Below, piece after piece: positions 7,234-15,117 of a DNA stretch of 64,000 bases. Location of the stretch: positions 1 to 64,000 of the forward strand of contig CAMNRH010000013.1 of NCBI GenBank assembly GCA_946552115.1, in the 5' to 3' direction. How positions within the stretch are numbered: the stretch's first letter is position 1; every line of letters begins with the position of its first letter. A program made the position numbers and the translations under genes. This DNA comes from an uncultured Lachnospiraceae bacterium (lineage in GTDB: Bacteria; Bacillota; Clostridia; Lachnospirales; Lachnospiraceae). The notes below the pieces were generated by a model. The model did not search any database. It was given only the letters and a program-made list of their open reading frames with translations, and had not been told where the DNA came from.

Positions 7234-7443
7234 CTATCGCTCCATTCCAGATTTTCTCTTGGGCGGCTTCTCCCGTGACGGGTAGGGGATAAATTCTTCC
7301 TCGCCCACAATGATGCTGAACTCCGCCCGAAGCATCGGGTGTGTTTCCAGTTTCTGGTACTGGCGGATAAGGTCAACCGCACTTTCCCTTGTGGCTGTGC
7401 TTGCCTGCTGTACCCCGTCCTTAAAGATATAAACACGTTGCAT
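7234..7443 (-). CDS. Small ICE-conserved protein of unknown function
   Basis: This 69-residue protein (MQRVYIFKDGVQQASTATRESAVDLIRQYQ) follows AGGGAGGG at 6-7 bases and lies between the TrbL-like tail and the 100-residue gene. It is basic at the C-terminus (SREKPPKRKSGMER) and has no membrane segment or known motif. The pattern YIFKDG...A...R.SA.DLI..Y suggests a small globular fold with one helix. The role is unknown; position and ribosome site support a genuine element gene. Confidence 0.6.
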   Translation of the reverse strand: MQRVYIFKDGVQQASTATRESAVDLIRQYQKLETHPMLRAEFSIIVGEEEFIPYPSREKPPKRKSGMER

Positions 7444-7455
7444 ACGTTCCCTCCC

Positions 7456-7690
7456 TTACAAGCCCATCATCTCACGCACAACACGGTCTGCCATCTTGAC
7501 CGCACCGACAAGGACGAGCATATTAAATACCAGTTCCCCGATATAGCCCCATACCATTGTGACCGCAGCCGCATCGGGATTGACAACGGGCGGGGAAGCC
7601 GCAAATACCGAAAAGATGATGCAGGCAAGCACGATAATTGCCCCCTCAAGGCACACGGCACAATAGCTCTTGATACTCTTAATTTTTTTA
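7456..7690 (-). pseudogene. TrbL/VirB6-like channel protein, C-terminal tail only
   Basis: About 75 residues in frame (KSIKSYCAVCLEGAIIVLACIIFS...GELVFNMLVLVGAVKMADRVVREMMGL) form two hydrophobic helices and the typical end of the roughly 290-residue TrbL/VirB6-like protein of Tn1549-type elements. The rest of the gene is missing. At about 7675-7692 it joins, in a different frame, the start of another small ICE gene. Together with the cut virB4 and virD4 this shows the element lost its transfer machinery by several internal deletions. Confidence 0.75.
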
Positions 7691-7841
7691 TAGGTGCATG
7701 GATAACCTTAATAATAAGTTCATCAACACAATCTGTATATCTGCCCTGCTGAATGAGCTGATTTTTCAGTTCCACAAGGCTATGTAATAAAATGCTCCGT
7801 TCCCCACTATCCACATATAAATGACTTTTCTTTTCTCTCAT
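7467..7841 (-). pseudogene. Small ICE protein start fused out of frame to the TrbL-like tail
   Basis: From an ATG at 7841 (after AAAGGACGGTGG) the frame reads MREKKSHLYVDSGERSILLHSLVELKNQLIQQGRYTDCVDELIIKV, a short protein type seen on Clostridia mobile elements. From about residue 52 onward it runs through TrbL-like DNA in the wrong frame and becomes an arginine- and serine-rich nonsense tail. Only the first 50 or so codons are authentic. The fused product is unlikely to be functional as such. Confidence 0.6.
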
Positions 7842-7959
7842 AAATGCCACCGTCCTTTTTTCTTTCATTATATAGACGGAAAAAAGGATAATCAAAGATG
7901 CAAATGGGCGAAAAAATAAGCGTACCACTATCTCTAATGATACGCCTATCTCGTTCAAT

Positions 7960-8171
7960 TTCTAAGAGCCTGTTGCCCACTTTTTATGGGCAAGGTGGAC
8001 ACTACATAGACACGTTGATTGCCCAAACCCTTTATTTTCCGTTTGTGTTCCCACACCCGATATCAACCACCACCGAAACATCAAAGTAGTTTTTGAGGTG
8101 CTTATTTCGGATTTTTTCACCCTCCGAAGTGAACATGAAATGCTTCGCAAAGTGCCTAAAATAAAGGACTT
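7960..8171. other. Hairpin-rich segment between ICE remnant and rlmD
   Basis: No convincing gene starts in 7842-8171. Inverted repeats include TTGCCCA/TGGGCAA (7973-7979 with 7987-7993), CCGAAA/TTTCGG (8073-8078 with 8105-8110) and TTCAC/GTGAA near 8116-8133. All three minus-strand frames are open over long stretches, but none has a ribosome site. It could be the ICE terminus, a structured RNA or an old coding remnant. Confidence 0.4.
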
Positions 8172-9539
8172 CTACGAGTTTTTCTTTTGTATCAACACAA
8201 TAGTCTCCACATGATAAGTCCCCGGAAACATATCCACTCCCCCAGCTCGTTCTACCCGATATCCTCTTCCCTGCAGCATCTCCAAATCTCTCACCAAACT
8301 CGTCGGCTTGCAGGCAATGTACACCATCCGTTCCACTCCGAAATTAATTATCTTCTCCAGCGCCTTCGGGTTCACCCCGTCTCTCGGCGGATCAAGTACG
8401 ATAATATCCGGGATTTCGCCCAGCTCATCAATCACTTTCAGCACATCTCCCGCCCAGAAGCTGCAGTTCGAAAGTCCATTCAGCCTTGCATTCTCTCTTG
8501 CGGCTTTCACTGCCTCCTCCACAATTTCCACGCCCACAACCTTCTTTGCCACCGGTGCAAGCATCTGAGCAATGGTCCCCGTTCCGCTGTATAAATCAAA
8601 AACCACCTTTTCTTTCATATCTCCCACATATTCTCTTGCAAGCTGATATAATACCTCCGCTCCCAATGAGTTGGTCTGGAAAAACGAAAACGGCGTAATT
8701 TTAAAGCGAAGTCCTAAAAGCTCCTCATAGAAATAATCCTGACCGAATAAAAGAGCCGTTCCCTCATCCTTTACAATGTCTGCCACACTGTCGTTTTTCG
8801 TATGAAGAATGCCTGTAATTTCCCCGTCCAGGGACAGGGAAAGGAGCCTTTCGGCCCAAATCTTTAAATCCGTCGTCTCCCCGCCTGTCGTCACAAGGTC
8901 AATCAATATTTCTTTCGTTCTCGCTGCTTTTCTTACAAGCAGGTGCCTGTAATACCCCGTATGCCTCTTTCTGTGATAATAAGCAAGGCCTGTTTCTTTC
9001 GCACACTCCAGCGTACAGGCCAATATCTTTCGATAATCCTCATCTACAATCTGGCAATCCGCCACATTTACAATATCATGAAAGCTTCCGCGCTTATGCA
9101 TGCCGAGAGCCAGCGGGCCGCCCTTATACTCGTCTCCAAAGGAAAACTCCATTTTATTGCGGTAACCGAAGCTTACAGGACTGGGCTTTATCCCCTCCCA
9201 GCTGTAGTCTCCGTCTACCGCCTTATCCAACATAACCTTAATCTGAGATTCTTTCAGGCGAAGCTGCTCTCCATAGGGAAGATTCTGGTAAGTACAGCCC
9301 CCGCATTGTCCGAAATGCGGGCAGGTCGGCTCTATCTCAAGAGGAGAGGGTTCCAGCACCTCAAGAATCCGTCCTTCTGCTTTCCCGTTTTTCAGTTTAT
9401 TTACGGAAAAACGTACCGTTTGTCCCGGAACACCGTTTTTCACAATGACGGTCCGCTCTTCCTCCTGCAGAAATATTTTCCCTTTATTCGGGAATTCTAC
9501 TGTCTCTATTCTTCCTTCATATATTTGACCCTTTTTCAT
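8172..9539 (-). CDS. rlmD: 23S rRNA (uracil-1939-C5)-methyltransferase
   Basis: This 455-residue enzyme of the RlmD/RumA family has an N-terminal TRAM domain (about 1-55), an iron-sulfur cysteine set in CPHFGQCGGC (about residues 73-82) and a C-terminal SAM-dependent methyltransferase domain. The latter contains FDLYSGTGTI, DPPRDG and the catalytic-cysteine motif YIACKPTSLVRD. It methylates a uracil of 23S rRNA. The RlmCD type, with two target uracils, is an alternative. The gene is complete, ending HVETIVLIQKKNS. This conserved 3' end is a documented insertion site for streptococcal and clostridial ICEs, and the ICE remnant begins right after the stop codon. Confidence 0.93.
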   Translation of the reverse strand: MKKGQIYEGRIETVEFPNKGKIFLQEEERTVIVKNGVPGQTVRFSVNKLKNGKAEGRILEVLEPSPLEIEPTCPHFGQCGGCTYQNLPYGEQLRLKESQIKVMLDKAVDGDYSWEGIKPSPVSFGYRNKMEFSFGDEYKGGPLALGMHKRGSFHDIVNVADCQIVDEDYRKILACTLECAKETGLAYYHRKRHTGYYRHLLVRKAARTKEILIDLVTTGGETTDLKIWAERLLSLSLDGEITGILHTKNDSVADIVKDEGTALLFGQDYFYEELLGLRFKITPFSFFQTNSLGAEVLYQLAREYVGDMKEKVVFDLYSGTGTIAQMLAPVAKKVVGVEIVEEAVKAARENARLNGLSNCSFWAGDVLKVIDELGEIPDIIVLDPPRDGVNPKALEKIINFGVERMVYIACKPTSLVRDLEMLQGRGYRVERAGGVDMFPGTYHVETIVLIQKKNS

Positions 9540-9561
9540 ATTGCTTTCTCTCCCTGCAAGA

Positions 9562-9588
9562 GAAAAGCAGGCTTTCCGCCTGCTTTTC
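9562..9588. terminator. Bidirectional terminator
   Basis: GAAAAGCAGGC (9562-9572) pairs perfectly with GCCTGCTTTTC (9578-9588) around a 5-base loop. T runs lie on the plus-strand side and a shorter one on the minus side. It ends the small membrane protein gene (minus) just before rlmD. Confidence 0.8.
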
Positions 9589-9612
9589 TTTTTTCGCTTT
9601 CATACTTTTTCT

Positions 9613-9855
9613 CTATACCTGATCTTCCTCATTAAAGAAATCGTCATCAAAGTCATCCTCAAAGTCCTCTTCAAAATCTTCCAGATAATCCGGTGTAAAG
9701 AAACAATATACTGCATAAGCAATTGCTGCTACTGCCGCTACTGCACCTACAATGGCTAGTACCCAGAGAACCGTTTTACATTGCTTATCTTCTTCCTTTT
9801 TATTTACTAATTCATTTAATTTTGTCGCTGCGATAAGCTCTTCTACTCTACTCAT
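9613..9855 (-). CDS. Small membrane protein with acidic tail
   Basis: Taking the ATG at 9855 after AAAGGAG gives 80 residues: a basic/helical start (MSRVEELIAATKLNELVNKKEEDKQCK), one membrane segment (VLWVLAIVGAVAAVAAIAYAVYCFF) and an extremely acidic end (EDFEEDFEDDFDDDFFNEED). I know proteins of this layout as conserved in Lachnospiraceae, without assigned function. The tail repeats D/E-D-F units. It is a single-gene unit between rlmD and pcrA, closed by the terminator at 9562. Confidence 0.75.
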   Translation of the reverse strand: MSRVEELIAATKLNELVNKKEEDKQCKTVLWVLAIVGAVAAVAAIAYAVYCFFTPDYLEDFEEDFEDDFDDDFFNEEDQV

Positions 9856-10057
9856 GCTCCCGCTCCTTTCTTTTTTTACTTCTGCACATGCTTCGGCTGC
9901 CGAAAAAGGTATTTCTCCCAATCAGTATGCCCTTTGCTATATGCCCATTATACCATTATCGAATCAAGATTACTACTTATTTATTCCAAATTACTCAAAT
10001 TTTATCCTACAGTCCCCGCGTTTTGCGAATGGCGCGGTGTAAACTGTCTCATGCGCC

Positions 10058-12286
10058 CTACAGCTTTTGCAATTTTGCAAATGCCGCGAACATCTTTTTT
10101 GTCCCCGCGCTGTCAAAGTTTACCGTAACCTCATAATCCCGGCCGCCCGATATAATAGACACAACCGTTCCCTCGCCGAATTTTACATGCCTTACCCTAT
10201 CGCCTTCCCCGTAATCAAGCTTCCTCCCTTCCAGGCTTCCAAACTGCTGCACCGGCTTTGTCGGTGCGAATGCCTTTGCCCGGAACGCCTGTCTCGCCTG
10301 CTGATACGCGGTTACCTTTACCGGTTCCTCCTCTTTTTTGAATACATTTTCTGTCGATAAAAGCTCTGTCGGAATCTCCTTCAGGAAACGCGACATTTTG
10401 TTATATTGTGTTTCTCCGCGCACCATACGTCTTCTTGCACAGGTCAATGTAAGCTCTTCTTCTGCTCTTGTTATTCCCACATAGCAGAGCCTCCGCTCCT
10501 CCTCTATTTCCTCCGGATCATCCGAGACAATGGTCATATAGCCCGGAAATATTCCGTCCTCCATACCCGCCAGATATACATGGGGAAATTCCAGACCCTT
10601 CGCGCAGTGAAGCGTCATCAGAACCACATAATCATTACTCTCATCCAGACCATCTATATCTGCGACAAGGGCTACTTCTTCTAAGAATCCGCTCAGGGTC
10701 GCCGGTACATCCTGCTCATCACAGGCTTCCTCATAAGCCGTGATTTTACTCATAAGCTCATCAATATTCTCAATACGCGCCTTTGCTTCCTCGACATCTT
10801 CTGCGTCTAATCTCTCAATATATCCTGTTTCATCTATGATTTCCTGCATCAGCTCATGAATGCCCATATCCTTTGCATCCGACTTAAAATGCTCAATCAG
10901 AGCCGCGAAAGACTCAAGCTTTGCCTTGCCTCTTCCGATACCGGGGATATAATCCGCCGACTTAAGCGCCTCGTAAAAGCCGATTTCATGCTCTGCGGCA
11001 TATTCCTGTACCCGGTTGATGCTTGTAAGGCCGATTCCTCTTTTCGGCACATTGACAATTCTCCGTACGGCCAAATCATCCCTGCCGTTATCGACCGTTT
11101 TCAAATAGGACAATAAATCCTTTATCTCACGTCTTGCATAAAAGTTAATTCCGCCTACAATTTTATATGGAATATTGGACGTTACAAATTTTTCCTCGAA
11201 TATACGGGACTGCGCGTTCGTACGATAAAGGATTGCGTTATCATGATATGTAAAATCCCCGTTATTTACACGCTCCCTTATATCTCCCACAATATATTCC
11301 GCCTCGTCATATGCCGTGTCAAACTGATGGAAATGAAGCCGGTTTCCATCCCCCTTATCTGTCCAGAGCGCTTTTTCCTTTCTTCCCCGGTTATTTTTAA
11401 TAACCGCATTCGCCGCATTTAAAATGTTCCCGGTAGAGCGGTAATTCTGCTCCAGCTTTATCACCGCCGCATCCTCAAAAAACTGCTCAAAATTTAAAAT
11501 ATTTTTGATATTGGCCCCCCGGAATTTATAGATTGACTGATCGTCGTCGCCCACAACGCACAAATTCCGATATTTTGACGCCAGAAGCCTTACCAGCTCA
11601 AACTGTACGGTGTTCGTATCCTGATATTCATCCACCATAATATAACGGAACCGCTCCTGATAATTATTCAGAACATCCGCCTGTGTCTGGAAAAGCTGAA
11701 CTGTCTTTAACAGCAAATCATCAAAATCAAGCGCATTATTTGCCCTGAGCTGCTTTTCATATTCCTCATAAACCTGTGCTGTTTTAAGAAGTCCGAAATC
11801 ACCGCCTGCCTCAAGCCGGAACTCCTCCGGTGTAATTAACTTTTCTTTCGCATGGGAAATCATGGATAAGAGCATGCGCTCCTTATATATCTTCGTGTCA
11901 ATTTTTAAAAGCTTACAAATATCCCTCATCAGTGTCTTTTGGTCGTCACTGTCGTAAATCGTAAAGCTTGTATCATATCCGAGCAGCGTAATATGCCGTC
12001 TGAGAATCCGTACGCACATGGAATGAAAGGTGCTGACCCATATACTTTCCGCACCGAAGCCCACCAGTCTGTCTACCCTTTCCCGCATCTCTCCCGCTGC
12101 CTTATTTGTAAAGGTAATTGCTAAAATATTCCACGGATTTACGCCCTTTTCATCAATCAGGTACGCAGCCCTGTGCGTTAATACCCTCGTTTTTCCTGAA
12201 CCCGCCCCTGCAAGAATCAACAGCGGTCCCTCCGTATGATACACCGCTTCCTGCTGTTTATCATTTAATGTATCGTAAATACTCAA
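10058..12286 (-). CDS. pcrA: UvrD/PcrA-type ATP-dependent DNA helicase
   Basis: This superfamily 1A helicase is 742 residues from a TTG start at 12286 that follows AGGAAA at 8 bases. The longer upstream frame has no ribosome site and overlaps the next gene. It begins LSIYDTLNDKQQEAV and has Walker A LAGAGSGKTRV, DEYQDTN (motif II), GDDDQSIYKFRGA (motif III), QNYRST (motif IV) and VGITRAEEELTLT (motif VI). The C-terminus is a Tudor-like domain (VRHVKFGEGTVVSI...VNFDSAG) that contacts RNA polymerase in Bacillus PcrA. It acts in repair and in clearing collided replication and transcription complexes. Confidence 0.93.
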   Translation of the reverse strand: MSIYDTLNDKQQEAVYHTEGPLLILAGAGSGKTRVLTHRAAYLIDEKGVNPWNILAITFTNKAAGEMRERVDRLVGFGAESIWVSTFHSMCVRILRRHITLLGYDTSFTIYDSDDQKTLMRDICKLLKIDTKIYKERMLLSMISHAKEKLITPEEFRLEAGGDFGLLKTAQVYEEYEKQLRANNALDFDDLLLKTVQLFQTQADVLNNYQERFRYIMVDEYQDTNTVQFELVRLLASKYRNLCVVGDDDQSIYKFRGANIKNILNFEQFFEDAAVIKLEQNYRSTGNILNAANAVIKNNRGRKEKALWTDKGDGNRLHFHQFDTAYDEAEYIVGDIRERVNNGDFTYHDNAILYRTNAQSRIFEEKFVTSNIPYKIVGGINFYARREIKDLLSYLKTVDNGRDDLAVRRIVNVPKRGIGLTSINRVQEYAAEHEIGFYEALKSADYIPGIGRGKAKLESFAALIEHFKSDAKDMGIHELMQEIIDETGYIERLDAEDVEEAKARIENIDELMSKITAYEEACDEQDVPATLSGFLEEVALVADIDGLDESNDYVVLMTLHCAKGLEFPHVYLAGMEDGIFPGYMTIVSDDPEEIEEERRLCYVGITRAEEELTLTCARRRMVRGETQYNKMSRFLKEIPTELLSTENVFKKEEEPVKVTAYQQARQAFRAKAFAPTKPVQQFGSLEGRKLDYGEGDRVRHVKFGEGTVVSIISGGRDYEVTVNFDSAGTKKMFAAFAKLQKL

Positions 12287-12324
12287 GATCTCTATTTCCT
12301 TTCTCTTTATGCTCTGAAAAGATT

Positions 12325-13479
12325 CTATGTAAATTTTTCTTTTAACTGCCCAAGCGCTCCCATCACATATGCTCTCGGACATGCCAGATTAAACCGGGCA
12401 TATCCACTTCCAGGTTTTCCAAAAAATGTTCCGTCATTTACCGCAAGGCGGCACTCCTTAAGAAGATATTCATGGAGTTCCTCCGGTAAAACCCCGGTCT
12501 TCCTGAAATCCACCCACACAAGATAAGTCCCCTCCGGCTTACGCACCGTTAAAGACGGAATTTCTTTCTGTATATAATCCACAAAATAATCCAGATTTCC
12601 GTTAATATACTGATTCAGCTCCTTAAGCCACTCCTCCGAATCATTGTAAGCTCCCAGAAGCGCCGCCTCCGCAAATGCGTTATTTTCTGCCGCATGTGAT
12701 TTTTCAGAAATCTCCGCATATTTTTCCTGCAAAGCTTCATCAAAAATAAAACAGTTTGCCACATGAATCCCCGCAAGATTAAATCCTTTTGACGGAGAGG
12801 TGCATATCACGCATTTCTTTTTTATCTCTTTCGACAAAGAAGAAATAAATATATGCTCATATCCTTCCGAAATCAGCTCACTGTGGATATCATCCGAAAT
12901 AATATAAAGTCCATGCTTCATACAGACATCAGCGAACGCCTTAAGCTCCTCTTTCCTCCAAACACGCCCCGACGGATTATGGGGATTACAGAGAATAACC
13001 GCTTTTGTCTTTACTGTAATCCTGCTTTCTAAATCTTCCAAATCCATTGTATAATAACCGCTATCATTTTTCATCGGACTTTCTGAAAGAATCCTGCCAT
13101 TATCATTGACAACCTTAAAAAACGGTCCATATACAGGTGTCATGATGATAATCTCGTCTCCCGGTTCGGAAACTGCCTGCACTGCAAAAGACATGCCCAG
13201 CACGACATTCGGAACATAGAAGATTTCCTCCCGCTTCACCACAAGTCCGTGCCTTCTTTTCATCCAGCTTATAACTGCCTCATAGTATTTATCTGAAAGA
13301 AACTGATAGCCAAAAGCTCCCTGACCCGCTATTTTCATTAAATTTTCCGTAATCGCAGGCGCAATCTCAAAATCCATATCGGCAATCCACATAGGAGTAA
13401 CGTCCGACCCGACAAACGGCGCGTCCCACTTAACGCAATTCGTTCCCCTGCGCCCGATTCCTTTATCAAATTGGTACAT
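12325..13479 (-). CDS. PatB/MalY-type PLP-dependent aminotransferase (C-S lyase)
   Basis: This 384-residue fold-type I PLP enzyme contains WIADMDFEIAP near the start, NPHNPSGRVW, the SDDIHSEL aspartate segment and the Schiff-base lysine in TSPSKGFNLAG (about residue 233). These match the MalY/PatB group of cystathionine beta-lyase-like enzymes that release thiol, ammonia and pyruvate from cysteine conjugates. In E. coli MalY also represses the maltose system. No sulfur-amino-acid genes adjoin it. It lies upstream of pcrA and divergent from a MATE pump. The exact substrate is uncertain. Confidence 0.88.
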   Translation of the reverse strand: MYQFDKGIGRRGTNCVKWDAPFVGSDVTPMWIADMDFEIAPAITENLMKIAGQGAFGYQFLSDKYYEAVISWMKRRHGLVVKREEIFYVPNVVLGMSFAVQAVSEPGDEIIIMTPVYGPFFKVVNDNGRILSESPMKNDSGYYTMDLEDLESRITVKTKAVILCNPHNPSGRVWRKEELKAFADVCMKHGLYIISDDIHSELISEGYEHIFISSLSKEIKKKCVICTSPSKGFNLAGIHVANCFIFDEALQEKYAEISEKSHAAENNAFAEAALLGAYNDSEEWLKELNQYINGNLDYFVDYIQKEIPSLTVRKPEGTYLVWVDFRKTGVLPEELHEYLLKECRLAVNDGTFFGKPGSGYARFNLACPRAYVMGALGQLKEKFT

Positions 13480-13560
13480 TATTTCACAACCTCTCTATTT
13501 ATATGATGCCAGAGCCAAAAAACCATGTATGGCACGTTTGTGTACTGATACATAATTTCA

Positions 13561-13592
13561 GGATTGTGGAAGCGCAAAGCGCGGAACAATCC
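13561..13592. repeat. Nested inverted repeat in intergenic space
   Basis: GGATTGT at 13561-13567 pairs with ACAATCC near the end, and within it GCGC pairs with GCGC around AAA. This gives a compact hairpin between the aminotransferase and the MATE gene. It is not followed by a T run, so it is more like a dispersed intergenic repeat or a structured leader than a terminator. No other copy was noticed in the window. Confidence 0.45.
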
Positions 13593-13649
13593 GCAAGTAT
13601 CAATTTAAGTATAACAGGTTTTTATTTTCCTTTTCAAGTCCGGGAAATC

Positions 13650-13678
13650 TTGTTTTTCAGAAAAAACTCATATATAAT
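13650..13678 (+). promoter_or_regulatory. Promoter of the second MATE gene
   Basis: TTGTTT (13650-13655) is followed after exactly 17 bases by a consensus TATAAT (13673-13678). The gene starts about 58 bases downstream. It is a good sigma-A-type match, with no obvious operator palindrome over it. Confidence 0.65.
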
Positions 13679-13735
13679 ACCTGTAAATAAAACGTCGGCG
13701 GAATGTCCCCGCATACCTTGCTTATTTGGAGAAAA

Positions 13736-15109
13736 ATGTTTATGAAAAACAGTACTTTATCACAAAACAAAAATCTTTTAACAGACGGCCACCTGTATCC
13801 TGCTCTGATTCAATTTACGATTCCTTTTTTCCTGTCAAGCCTGCTGCAAAATCTGTACGGAACCGTAGATCTTCTGGTCATCGGCAATTTTTCTGCAAAA
13901 TCAACCGTATCGGCGGTCGCTACCGGAAGCCAGGTCATGTCCCTGGTAACTTTCTTTCTGCTCGGGCTCACAACCGGAGCCACCGTACTGATTGGACAGT
14001 TTCTCGGTGCAAAAAACTATCGTACCGTTGCAGAGGTAATCGGAAACAGCGTTTTTGTATTCGGAGGCATCTCTTTTCTTATGACAGGGATGTTTCTTTT
14101 TCTGCACCCATCCATCCTTAAGCTTTTAAATATTCCCGCGCAGGCGGAGGCCGCCGCAAACACCTACACTCTGATCTGTATACTCGGAATCCCGCTGATT
14201 GTCGGCTATAATACCGTCTGCGCCATCTTAAGAGGAATGGGAGACAGCAAAAGCCCTCTCGCATTTGTTTCTGTCGCCTGTGTTGTAAATGTTGCCGGAG
14301 ACTTACTTTTATCCGGACTTTTCCGCATGGGAGCTGCCGGGGTTGCCCTCTCCACCGTTGCCGCCCAGGGCATCAGCTTTATCATCGCCCTGCTCTGTCT
14401 GAAAAGAAAAGGACTGGGGATTCCTTTTTCAAAAAAAGATATCCGTTTTTCAGCAGACACTGCCTTTCGGATTTTAAAACTTGGCATCCCCATGGGCATC
14501 AGGAGTATTATGGTTAATTTATCATTCATGCTGATTACATCCATAATCAATGCTATGGGTGTTACCTACAGTGCCGCGATGGGCGTCGGCGACAAAATTA
14601 TTGGATTTGCTTTTCTTCCGCAAAGCTCCTTTGCAACCTCTATCAGCGTCTTTGTTGCCCAGAACATGGGAGCCGGAAAAACAGAACGGGCGCGGAAAGC
14701 AACCTTATACGGGATGGTAACCTGCGTTGCCATTGGATTTTTATTCTTTCTTGTCAGCCAGCTCTTCCCAACTGCTTTGCCGGCCTTATTCACCAGAGAT
14801 ACAGAAGTACGGGTTATGTGCGGTATGTATATTAAAGCATACAGCTATGACGCAGTTCTTACCAGCATTGTATTCTGCCTCTCCAGTATGTTTACGGGCT
14901 GTGGGAAAAGCACCTTTACCATGCTGCAGGATCTGACCTCAACCTTCCTCGTACGTGTTCCCGTCACCTATTTTGTCAGCAGAATAGCCGACGCAACCTT
15001 GTTTCAAATAGGATTGGCTGCGCCAATCGCCAGCGCCATGGGTATTATCATCTGTCTTATTTATTTAAAAACAGGAAGATGGAAAACGGGATTCCGGGCA
15101 GGACATTAG
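13736..15109 (+). CDS. MATE-family efflux transporter (chromosomal)
   Basis: A 457-residue polytopic protein of the MATE family (LYPALIQFTIPFFLSSLLQNLYGTVDLLVIGNFS; second half opening LKLGIPMGIRSIMVNLSFML). Two in-frame ATGs, 13736 and 13742, follow TTTGGAG; the second has the better 10-base spacing, so the exact start is open. It has its own promoter with a perfect -10 box. It converges on the ABC exporter genes with only 8 bases between stop codons. It differs strongly from the ICE-borne MATE at 1314. The substrate is unknown. Confidence 0.9.
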   Translation: MFMKNSTLSQNKNLLTDGHLYPALIQFTIPFFLSSLLQNLYGTVDLLVIGNFSAKSTVSAVATGSQVMSLVTFFLLGLTTGATVLIGQFLGAKNYRTVAEVIGNSVFVFGGISFLMTGMFLFLHPSILKLLNIPAQAEAAANTYTLICILGIPLIVGYNTVCAILRGMGDSKSPLAFVSVACVVNVAGDLLLSGLFRMGAAGVALSTVAAQGISFIIALLCLKRKGLGIPFSKKDIRFSADTAFRILKLGIPMGIRSIMVNLSFMLITSIINAMGVTYSAAMGVGDKIIGFAFLPQSSFATSISVFVAQNMGAGKTERARKATLYGMVTCVAIGFLFFLVSQLFPTALPALFTRDTEVRVMCGMYIKAYSYDAVLTSIVFCLSSMFTGCGKSTFTMLQDLTSTFLVRVPVTYFVSRIADATLFQIGLAAPIASAMGIIICLIYLKTGRWKTGFRAGH

Positions 15110-15117
15110 AGCAACTC

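Noticed and set aside
1..8200. Active conjugative transposon
   Set aside because: VirB4, VirD4 and the TrbL-like gene are all truncated and no relaxase or integrase is present in the window.
12287..12382. Longer PcrA start 32 codons upstream
   Set aside because: It would overlap the aminotransferase gene and has no ribosome site; TTG 12286 after AGGAAA fits the family N-terminus.
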